Shown here: one piece after another, positions 12,601 to 24,600 of the stretch
How the letters are laid out: each line of letters starts with the position of its first letter
How positions within the stretch are numbered: position 1 is the stretch's first letter
Origin: Gymnorhina tibicen
Taxonomy: Eukaryota > Chordata > Aves > Passeriformes > Artamidae
Direction: 5' to 3'
Length of the DNA stretch: 64,000 nucleotides
Assembly: GCA_013399875.1 (NCBI GenBank)
Contig: VXAZ01003260.1
Location: forward strand, 62,001-126,000
The notes under the pieces: generated by a model
Databases searched by the model: none
What the model was told of the DNA's origin: nothing
Seen by the model: the letters and a program-made list of their open reading frames with translations, nothing else
Translations under genes and position numbers: made by a program

Positions 12601-15600
12601 TGCAAACACATTGGAGTCCTGACCTTAGATTATGATACATCTTCATGAAGACAAAGAATTTTCATTGCTGGCTTTTAACTATTTTATTTTGGCCCATTGC
12701 TAATTAACAACCCAAAATCTTAAGTGCTTCATACACCAAAGAAGTTGAAAATTAGCTGTTATGATGCTTTCAAATCTAAACGAAAAGGTTTTTATGGGGC
12801 TTTTATTTCCTTCTCTCCCCTTAAGACTCCCCGTGAGCTGGTGGTCAGGCACCTGTGTGGAGCAGTACCCTCCGCCATAGTTCCTTCTTTCTGTCAGCCA
12901 CTCAGCAATAGGCCTTGCATATTCCATGTCTTCCAGGAGCAAGGTTTGAAGCAGGGCATAGGCAGTGGTTTCCACTGAGACTGCGTTGTTGCCATTTCCC
13001 CAGTGGCGCTGCTGCTTTGCTGCAAGAATAACTCGGTCTTGAATGCGCTTGGCAGAGACATTTGCCAAAAATCGCTATTGTTCTACACAGTGGATATTTC
13101 ACGTCATGGCACTGCAGAGCCACAAGACACAGATGCTGTTGTGAGAGCAACAAATCAGTTGGCAAGCAAAGAAAATGGAAAAGGAAACCCACAATTTTCG
13201 ATCTTGACTTCTCCAACCATCACAGTGTAATGATCCCATTGTACAGTGATGTCCACCTGATGGAGTGATAGCATTGTGTCTGGTGGTCCCTCAGACATAA
13301 TAGTCTTAATTATGGCCACAAATCCAGCCTTGATTAAGGAGAACCATATTCCCTATGCTTAAACTGGGACTGTTAAACACTAATGTATTTACCAAATGCA
13401 TTGGGAGGAATTAACAGGACAGTGGTGCAGCCACGCAGCCAATGACTCAGCAGTCAGCACAGCCACACCCTGTGGGGGTACATGGTGACAACCCTGGGGA
13501 GCTGGGACAAAGCACTCAGAACTGGTGGGGCGCTTTGAAAGCAGGTGGGCTGAAAGAGACACCTTCCCTCTTGACCACAAATCCAGTCTGGACTACTCCT
13601 GTATGTTGCTGTTTTCTCATATGAAGTTTCTTCTTTCTCATTTGGCTTGGACTTTTTTATCTTCCCAAGGGAAGCAGAAAACATAAATGAATATTTACTG
13701 TGGTTTTGTTCCACTTCCAGAATCGAAAAAGGTCATGATCCAAGCTTCCTTATACTGTCACTTTATAGTGCTATTAATTATGAAAATTATGTATTAAAAT
13801 TCCAAACATTGAAATATTTAATTATACCATTTAAATAATTAAATACACATGTACATACAGTTATATGTATGTACATACATACTGTTGTATAGAATTAATT
13901 GTTCTTCATTTACTTCAATTTGTTTTGTTCATATAAGTGTGCTCAGAGTGTTTCAATTAGGAAAAGTGTTTTCCAAAGGGATTTTTAAGAATGGTTACCA
14001 GTACCTCTATCAAAAGAAGAACAGTCCCTTAATTTTTCTTTCACAAACTGAGCATCTTCACTACCAGACTGCACAAGTGTCAGAGCATAAGCAGTGATGA
14101 CTGTAGAATAGCACTCAGTATTTCTGGAAAATTGATTTTTCATGTAAGCCACTGCTCCTGTAATCACTCGTGCCTGTGAAAACAGAATGGATTCATTTGT
14201 AAAGATCACTGAGACCTGCTGTTACTTCTGGCAAGAGTACTAAGAAATTAGAATACTTCACTGTAGTAATTTTTAAGACAATTACAGTAATATTTTCTTA
14301 GTGATTAAAGCCACTGATGATGGAGTGTGTAGCCCAAAACACCTTGTTGTATATTAGGCCATGGCATCTTTTGCTATCCACCACAGATGTGAGCAGATTT
14401 TAAACGCCTCATTTGCAGTTCTCCAAGAGACAGCAGGGTGGATATGCCATTGTGCAGTAGCCTGCAGACTTAAAGAGTCAGGCTTCCTACCACGTCAGGT
14501 GACTGGTATGCGCGCGAGGTCTGTTGCAATGCTATGGTTACGAAGGCTGTCATAGCCAAATCCTCTTCTGCTGTCTTAATGCCGCCCTGAAAGATGAAAC
14601 ATGAAAAGGAAAAGTTACAAGTGCATGGACATGCTAGTGATTAAATCTAGAAAATCACTTTCCATGAAGTCCAGGATCTTCTCTGCAAACCCTCTGACAA
14701 TGTACCATGTGGCTGTAGCCTTAAATTTTCTCAGTAATGTGTGTCCATCTAAAGTATATCTTCTATGGTGGAAGCCAGTTTGCATTAAACAGTGTAAGAG
14801 ATCAGGAACCCACCACCTTCTTCAGTTGATAATAAAATATTTAGTTATTTATCTTACAGCAAAAAATTGACAATTTCTCATTGAAACATTCATGGTTTCA
14901 ATTTCCAGCCACTAGGGGAGTGGGTTTTTTTCATCTCTTTGCTACTCTCTACACACTAAAGAGCCCTCTACCTTGCAGACAGAACTTCTCTCCTAGAAAG
15001 GTATTTATACACTAACAATAGATCATTTCCTATCCCTCTTCTTGATAAAGTAAGCACAGTGCCCTCATTAGCTTTTTTCCCCTGAAAGCTCTTGAAATAT
15101 TTGTAAGATAGAAGATTATCTCAGCTTGAACACAGGCCAAAAAAACCCAAAACTCTTTGACCAATCCTTGAGCTACTTGTTTCTTTTTCCCCTATAATGT
15201 TACATCAACTGTGAAACTGGCTTTGAGGGTGAAAGCCTCACTAGTTATTTGACACAGATCATTAATAATATGGATGCATGCTTTTTTCATATATGGTCAC
15301 TACACTGCATTTTCAATGAGTTTTGGAAGATGCACATTACTTTCCTAGAATAAATTCATGGACAATATAACAATTCTGTATTTCTGGACAGCTATAGAGG
15401 ATGTGTAGACCAAGATATGCAATTGGAAATTCTGATTAAGTGTTATAATTTTCTTTTTTCTCAATGGGGGTGGTGAAATACTGAAACAGGTTACCCAGAC
15501 AGACTGGGAGGTACTCGAGACCCAGCTGGACATGGCCCTGTACAATCTGATCTAACTAAAACTGTTTTGAGCAGCGTTTGCACTGGATGACTTCTGGACG

Positions 15601-18600
15601 TCCCTTCAAAACAAAGTTACAATTCTACACTCTACTGCCTTTGGCAATAAAAGGCCTACATTTTTACCAAACATATGACCATCAGAATTAATTTTCTAAG
15701 TCTCTATAGGCATAGCTGAAATAAGTATCTAAGACTGGATAAAAAGATGAAGATGGTGAAGCGCTAGCTATGCATTTGACATAACAGACTTGTTAACAAA
15801 TTAATTTTACATTACAGATTTTGTAGTTACCTTACAGATTTATTTTCTTTAGATACATTTCTTGTTACTCAACAACTCACAACATTCCTTTCAGTACTTA
15901 ATAGTCCTAAATGCACAACAAATTCCTCTAAATATGGATGACCTACCTGCATTGACCTGTCCATTACAGGGTGGTGGTCATGGAATGAACCATCTGCCTG
16001 CTGTTGATTAACCAGGTAGGAAATCGAGTTGATTATGTGACTGTCTTGGATATCGAAGTATTCTCTGCTCCTTGTGAGTACTTTAACAATGAATGCAGTT
16101 AACCTGAACAAAAGAAAATTTTCCAAACTTGTGCTGACAGATATTTATAGGATTTATGTGTGCTGAGTATATTGACAGGAAGATAAACATATTAATTTTA
16201 TGCACAGACTCATATTCAATACAGTGCACTTACTGGAACCTAGCAAGTTACTGTTCAACATCAGCATGAATATTTCTACTCTGTGGCAAATGCAAAATAA
16301 TCAGTGGCTCAGTATAAATCTCTTTCACCAAGGATTGAACATGCTCAGAGAGTTTTGTGGTCGATTATTCATGACATAAGTACATAGGCAACACCGTGTC
16401 CACCAGATTTCGAAAATCCATCCCCACAGAAAAATTTCTGATGCATCAAATGATAATAGAGGTAATTTGGAAAAAATCCCAACCAAATAAACAAAAATAA
16501 AAGCCCAGGAAAAATAATCACTTACCATACACTACTGGGGGTTGTTTTAAATGCTCCATAGGAGCCGTCCTCCTTCTGAAACTCAAGCAGTCTAGTATAA
16601 CCTGCATGAACAGGAGAGCACATAACTGTTCAGAGAACACCTGTATTCATTGGGCATTTTCCTACATCACTTGTATTGTAATGGACATGTTCTGTATTGA
16701 CTGGTGGAAGAGTTCATGGAGGTGTTCACTGGTGCTTAAGGGGGAAATGACTGGGTCAGCAGAACTGGAAACACAGAAATCACTAGGCTTTGAAGGTCCT
16801 CTGTCTTGTTTGACTTAATTGAGACATGAAAATAACCTGAAAGCTGCAGATACCTATGGTTACAAAACATACTATGTGTAGTGAATATTGGGAAATTAAT
16901 TCCCATTATTGACAACTTTTCAAGCTGTTGACTTTATGGTGCACTGAATGAAAAGTATACAAACCATCATCTATTGGGTCAGACACAGGCTTAGAAATCA
17001 TGAGTTGTGGCCTCTGATCTTGACTGCTATTATCTTGACAACGTTTGTATCATAGCCACACAACTCATTTTCTACACTGATGAATTTCAATAAGAAACAA
17101 TAAAAGCATAATATAGGGACTAAATGATAACACCAAACACTTACTAGCAGGTTCTCATGTCACTTTTGGCAGTCTTGGTTAAATAGGCAAAGATCTCCAT
17201 GAAGCAACTGCTAGCATGTTTTTATCTCTATCAAACAATTTTTTTCACTGATGGAATGGGTGTCTCACGTCTGATGATCACAAAGACAGGTGCCTTATGT
17301 TGCTTTATGCCCTAAGCACAGCGCTACGGTTAGAAAGATCAGCTGTACCTGTTCCAGTACTTCCAACTCCATGTGTTAGCTCCTGTGAGCTGGAACATGT
17401 CCACATACTGTGGTCCTGGTTTTGCTGTATGTTTAATACCACATCTTGGAGTGGAGTCTTCCAGAAGCAGACTTGGCAGGTGTCCTCTCCCTAAGGAAAC
17501 TCCCTCCCTGGCTTGGCCTGAGGCTGCTGAAGTCATTCTGGCTTACGTAATGATGAATACAGGAGTGGGGAAGGGAAGGTGTCAATATCATGATTAGCAC
17601 TGGGAATTTCCTTTGTCATACTCCTCTTGTGAGCCACGGGCAGAGATGTCTACATTCCAGCTGGCCATCCTAAGCAGTGTCTGTGATCAATGGGGGGAAA
17701 TAAGCATTTTTAAGATGTGATTTATCTTGGTCAATTTTGAATATTGAGAGGCAATGAACAAGTGGCCTTGGTTATCCATTTACTCTGAAGAGAGTTTTTG
17801 TTGATCAGCTCAGATTTTACTTTCTGCTTCTAAATTAGGCAAGAGAGAGGATGGACTGTGAATGTCAATACCATTAGTCTTCTAAGCCCTCATGTCTGTC
17901 TGCAGACTGTCACAGGCATTTCTGTGTGGCTGTGAGAAGACATTGGGCACTCCTTCAGGAAGCAGCCTCAGCCAGTGTGCAGTGCAAACAGATAACAAAG
18001 ATCCTATCCTTTGGCTTCTGGTTGTTTTGGCTTGTTTTGTTTTATTTTTATTTCTGCATACCTTTTTCAATCATACCAATGGCTTCCTGCTTCCGTTCGG
18101 GGTTAAAGTTCACCCACTGCTTGCTGGCATCCAGGTACTCTATAGCGTAGACTGCAGGGGCCATTTTCACCATCGTTTGCTCTGCACAGCCTGTGGGCAC
18201 CTGAATCAGCTTCTCAACCCCGCTGAGACTCAGACAGTTTTCAACAGACTCCTCCATAATGTTCCCTGTTGTATAAAAACAGAAGCTGTAGTAGGTATCC
18301 TATTTAAAACTGATTGGTGCAATATGAAGAAAGTTGATCCTAACTACAGGCTGATATTCCAGCATGGCTTGATATTCCTCACTACTAAACACTGTTCTTA
18401 GCTACCTAAGACTTCATAAAGCCCTTTGAAGAAGGGCAAGGATGAAGGGCAAGGTGCCAGGCCCTGGGAAAGCTGGAGAAAGGAGGCTGGCCCAGTGAAG
18501 GAATATGAAGGAGAAAGAGTCCTGAGGCTACAGGAGGCAGGGAAGCAAGGAAAGGGGGAAGGACTGGTATATCAGGTTTGGGCTGGAAAAGTCTTGTCAA

Positions 18601-21600
18601 ACCAGCCCTGATCCTCCCACAGAGGGATAAAAAGATTGTGCATTAAACACGGCAAACATTTTGTGGGTTTTTTTTTTCTCTCTGCAATTTTATAACTTGA
18701 CAAATTCGAAGATGCCTGTAGTTTAGAATAAGGATTTGAAATGGAAGCCAATACCCTTTGTGGCACAAATACATTATTTTGCATTTTCTGGGGAAAGAAG
18801 AAGTATCATTAACAAAAGTACTTGCTACTAGATGTTTTTAAAATATGTATGCATGAGTATATATACACGTATACAATTATATTTCATTAAATGAATATGT
18901 GATTGTACATATCTGCTCTTCAGAAAAATGGGACTCTCCAGAACCTATACATCAGAGTCTGGCATCATTATTTCTGAAATCTAAATCAGATTTCTACAGC
19001 CCTACACGCAGCATGGGGTTATTAGAGAAGGTGAACTCTTCCCTTCACCTCTGGCCTTCCCATAATGTTAGTCCGAGCACGGTGAGGAAGGATGGATCTC
19101 ATAAAGGTATTACATCCACTACAAGTAAGAAGGAGTAATTAGAAAGAGGAAAAGGTACTGGATCAGCCTTGGGGATGTTTTGTTTTATGACCTGGCCATG
19201 TAGCACAGACCACTTGAGTCATAACAGAAAAACCAGGAGAGAATGGAGACTTGCCATGCAGGAATGAGCAGCACAGAGGGGCCTGTCCCTTGTCACCTAT
19301 GGAGAAGCTGTTGACAAAAAAATTACATTTACCTTTCAGTCTAACTAACACATGGCTATCAGAACCTGGTACCATGTTAGACGGTCTGTTCAGGTCCACT
19401 GTATGGGACTTCACTGTAAATGAATAAAAAATAGATATCTACATCCAGACTTTTAAAAAATAAACAATATACAATGTAATTTTAGAAAAAATATACTTAA
19501 CTTTCTTATATTGATTTAATTTTCAATCTTTAACAATATTTTATACTTGAAACAAAACTTGATTTTAATACCTTTTAAGACCCATTAATGAATTAAATAG
19601 ATGCCCTGTTAATATATAAAGAATGATACCTTGAAAAACAAAAGTAAAATAAATCAATTCTAAACATTTAGAAGTCAGTGTTTTTTATTCCTTGAGTCTT
19701 TTGCTATGTATTGGATGGAGAGATACCTGACAAGTCCTGGTTAACCAAAGGAACATCTGTGCATTAAGAAGTATTCCATTGCACACATCACTCGCCCCTC
19801 ATTCCTACCCCAAACCTCATCTGTATCTAACCCTTTTGGGTAACTTACAGCCACTGTTAATGCAAATGGTCTCTTCTTCTCTCTGTAAAACACCTTCAGC
19901 CTGCACAATTAAGCAAAGAAAAGTCAAAACATTTGCAAGCACTCACACCCAAATTAAGCTGCAGGAAACCCTGGAGATCCACCCGAGTGCCAGGCCAGCA
20001 GGTGGCACAAATCAGTGCTTTTGAAGGGAGATTTCTCTCTAGGTAAAACTCAACCTTCAAATCAGAATTTCAGTTTCCCAATTGAAATATTAATAAACTT
20101 TGCTGAATTTTTTGTGTTACTTTTGAAACATTTCCCTGGATGGAATTCCTTTAACCAAAACTAAGCCCCAAAAATTAAACTTCCAAGTTTATTCTCAGTT
20201 TTGTGACCCATCAAGTCAAGTTCACAGAGGGACTTGTGTTTGTAAACCTCTCATGTACAAAATCCATGCAATATTAAGTACATCTTGGATGTAAGACTTA
20301 AACTTTTTTCCCTTCTGATTCCTCACATTCCCCTTCCTACACTTTCAGTTTTAATAAAGCTATTTTTATGGTTACTTTTAGTGTTTCGGTGTAGCACTGA
20401 ACTCTGAGGCTGTGTCTGTATCTACAGAAGTTATGGCTTTCATCAACAGCAGGTTCCCAGCATCCCGTGCCTTATCCTTACTTACTGACATCAGGGGAGC
20501 AAGGATTCATATTTTGCACTTTTTGTGTGGATGGAAAAAACCCTTAGTGGATGACTTGGGTACTGTAATGAGGCTCTGCTGGCACTTGAAAAGTCATTTT
20601 TTCTAAAAGGCTCCTCCTTTTTATAATTTTGAAAGAGAGCTAATGTATTAATCAACACAGCATATTTGTTTGCCTGTATATTTTACCTATGCGATTGTTA
20701 AAATTGAAGATCAATCCATTGACCAGAAGGAATAAAATAGTGTTTAACTTTATTACTAGCAGAGAGTATTTCCTTCTCAAAAGTTTGCTAGATGGACATC
20801 TTCAATCTTGGCTTTACATGGGAAAAAGAATTTTCATATATGTTGATGAAGCAGGGAGAAGTTAAAGATTATGAGATGGGCAGTGGCTGAAGAAGTTGTT
20901 GCTGTGTCATGGGTAAGGGATGTTTTTTTCTGTACAGAACAAATTTTTTCATATACAATATACAGAGAGGCTTAATTTTTTGCCCTCAGTCCTTGCTGAA
21001 AAACAGGTTTCCTGAATTGCTTCCAGCCTTGGGTTTGTACCATTTCACTCCCTCCACGACAGCTCCACACATAATGAATGTCATATTTGAGGACAGTTTG
21101 TGAAGTGCCTGCCCTCAATTAGTTATACCTACCACAACTTTGAGATTCTTCTTAATGCTATCACTGTGCCCAGAATCCTGGTCGAAAGCAATAATGGTGA
21201 TTGGAATTTCTCCCACAGTCAGAGGGACGACTGAGAAGAAGGCTGGTGTCGCCGAGTTCCCCTTCGCCAGCAGTGGGAGCTGCACAGCCTTCTCCGTCGT
21301 CTCTGCGGTGCACAGCCCCTTCACTGCCTCCATCTTCACTACCACCTGCGGGGACAAGGCAGTGCCCAAGATCAGTCTTAGTGCATCGCTGCACAGGGAA
21401 GATACCTCTGGAGGTGCCTTCCAATGTGAATTGTTCTGTGACCCTATGGTCTGTCAGCATTCAGCTATACTGCTCAGGGCTCTGAAGGTAAATCAGCAAA
21501 TGTTTCTTCATCACGCTGACTTTGCAACAGAGTTTTGGCCTATAACTGAATTAAGAAGAAGTAAGTGAAGCAGTGAAGTAAGAAGAATAGTGCATTTTGG

Positions 21601-24600
21601 ATAGATACATCCAAGCTCTACACAATTCAGTGCGGTTCAGAAGATGCTGGCTGGGAGATGGGAACAAGCAAAAAAAGGAGTATCAGCCTTAGGACAATGG
21701 AAGCCCTAAGCCCAGTGACAACTGTGGCCATATGAAGGACTGCATAGGAGTCACATGAAGACAAAAAGTGGCTTTGCATTGTATGCACAATGAGTTCTGT
21801 GGCTAACATATTGGATGGCGTGCTCATAATTTCCCTCTGTACCCTGTGTACCTCATGAAGTGTCAGCAAGTATCAGTGTCAGCATCTAGGTATTGCCCAG
21901 GTGAGCAGGCAGCAAAAAAGGAACTGATTGCTTCAATGAAGGGGAAGAAGAGGTACCCAAAGACAAAGGACATGGCTATGTACCATGGTGAATAAAATCT
22001 GCTTTATGCAATAAGTTTGATTACCAAGTAAAACTGGATCCCGTCCTTGGGAAAGCTTTCAAGATGGGAGCATTATGTCTGGGCTGTAGGAGGGCTCTGA
22101 AGGGTGGCCAGGTCATTCACATTAAATTTTACAAAACGATAGATCTAGCTAGCCAGGCATGCAAGGCACAGCAGTTGTTGGTAACACTACCTGGAGATCG
22201 TTGGGCAGGTAGTTGTAAACCACTGCTTTTATTTCCAGTTGCTCGTGTCGTCTGACTGAGTATGGTAATCTCAGGGACACAAAAAAGTCTTTGAAAACTG
22301 CAAAGGTGTGGGGGTCAGCTACACAGAACCCTGGGGTGAGAAAAAAACCAAACAGCTAGAATTGAGAATTACACACTTGACATCAGCTGATAGGTAAGTA
22401 AAATGTATAATCAAAACTCAGTGCCTGGGCTCCCCTGAGCTCATGAGCAGGAGAGGAAATATTCATCTCAGGCATACTCTGAACTCATTTAAAATTATCT
22501 GCACTAGAGACCTGTTTCTGGTTTGCCCCCTGGAGTCACTGCCATGGTTTTTGATAGGTAAAATTTGGCAAGAGTGTTTGTATGTTTTGTGAGTGAAATG
22601 TGGCCCAGTTTTCCTGCAAAGGCCATGTTTAAAACATGACCTTTCCTTGCTTTCTGAAAATAAACTCTGTGCCCATCACTGCACGCCTGGATGAGCCTCC
22701 CATTCCAAAGAGGAGTGGGCAGTCCAAGATAGACCCTTTGTCCGTCCTGCATGGTCCTCATCAACACCAAGGAGCTCCCAGAGAGCAGCACCTGGGAACC
22801 TGTGCTCTCTGGTGTCTAGCTCTTGCTGGTCCTTTGCTGGTTTCCTGGTGCTCTTCTCTGCCTTAGAGGCCACAGACTTTCATGCTTTGAGATGGCCAGA
22901 ACTGGGTCCCAGAATTACTCAAAGAGAAGTTGTGTTACTACTGCTACTTTTCTCATGGCTTCCTGTGGAAGCTAAAACGAGGTTTTTTATAGGGTGGAAA
23001 GAATAAAAGACAGTTTTGATGGCATGATCCATCATCCTTGAGATTCTACTTCATGTTGCTTTTGTAAATATAAATCTATACCTTAACTTCTAGTTGGGCT
23101 TTAAAATGGCATAAAAGAGAGAAGTAAATATCATGATCAGAACACTTTGTTTTTTCAGTACAGACTGTTTTATTCTGTCAACATAATGTATCTCGCTTTT
23201 AAAGAATACACCTTCTCTATTTATCCATACGAAGAAACAAAGAAATGAAAAACCCCCAATACTTATACCTTTTTGAGGAGATATACTTATTGCCTGAACT
23301 TCCCAAGTGGTTATAGAGTCAGGAGCAATGTTTTTTACACTAAAAAACAAAACCAAAAAAGTTTCAAAAAGCATGTGTAAAATGTAAACATTGTCATTTG
23401 ATGAAGTTTGAGTATTGTAAGGGAAAAACATATTCCCTCAGTTGTGAAGACAAAGTACTTGTAAATATTCTGAAGTCCTCTGCATCAGATACTACATAAA
23501 GCTAATATTTATATACATTTGACAGTACAAATTTAAACATATTCACCTAGTCAGGCAGCACAGTACCTGTGCTTTCCAGGGCTTTCCACTTCTTCAAACC
23601 TCCACCACCAGCTTTCAGGAAAATAACTGCGTAAGCTGATAGAGGTTTCATCAAACAATTCTTCTTGTTCACTGTGTTCTGCAAAACAGAAGTGAGGTTT
23701 CTTTTTGGAAGTCTTTGGCTGCTGACCTTACACTGTCTTGCAGGGAGTAAGCTTGTCAGAGCACAAAACATGCTCTGAATGAAAAGATTTCATCTGTGTT
23801 TCATCTTGTACATTAAAGAAAAAATGTTGAAAAAAGAGAAGCAATGACCATAGCTTGTCACTGAACAAAAGGATCGTTCCTCTTTCCAAGTTCAATAACT
23901 ACATGTTACCAAATAAGAAATCAGTCCCCTCTAGTAAGGGTAGCAAAGATGTTCTCACTGTCCCATACTTGTGACAGACAGAGGATGAAATGGGAAATCT
24001 GTGAGAAATGGTAACAGAAATTGCACTCAGAATGGGACCATTTTAGATGCAAAATAACTTTTTTTTTCGGTAACATGAGGTGACATGTAATGTGTGGTCA
24101 GAGATAGACTTTGGGGAGAAGAAGAAAGAGACAAAATTATTCCTGGCTAAAGTGGACCTTTCTCATGACAGCATTTTCAAGGTACTCAGGTGTTAAAACA
24201 GTAGTACCACTAAAAAAAGAGTCATGAATCAGAGACCACTTAGAGCCCTGAATGCAGACAACCACCCCCTTCCCTGCTCTGCTGTCTGTGGCCTCTCTGG
24301 GCTGTGGGCAGGGGCCATCAGCTCCTTTGTAAGACTCTAGAGGCCAGCACTGTCTAAAGTGATTCCTGCCTTTTCTCACCCCAAGAAGTTATCCCGTCCC
24401 ACTCCCACCTTCCCAGGGTATGGGTGTGAAGATGCAATGCTGCGTGGCTGCTGCACTGTACTGGGGCTCTCTGAAATGCTGATGTGAAAACTTCCTCCCT
24501 AGCCCCATAGCACTAAAATGCCCCTTGTCCCTCCCCTGCCACCACAAGAAGGGTAAAAGTGGCAGAGTTGTATGCCACTGCTCTTTACGTCGTGCCAAGC

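Noticed and set aside
18048..18265. Loss-of-function reading of GCAEQ
   Set aside because: Cys990 and Gln993 are both intact and the whole gene is open, so a pseudogene is unlikely.
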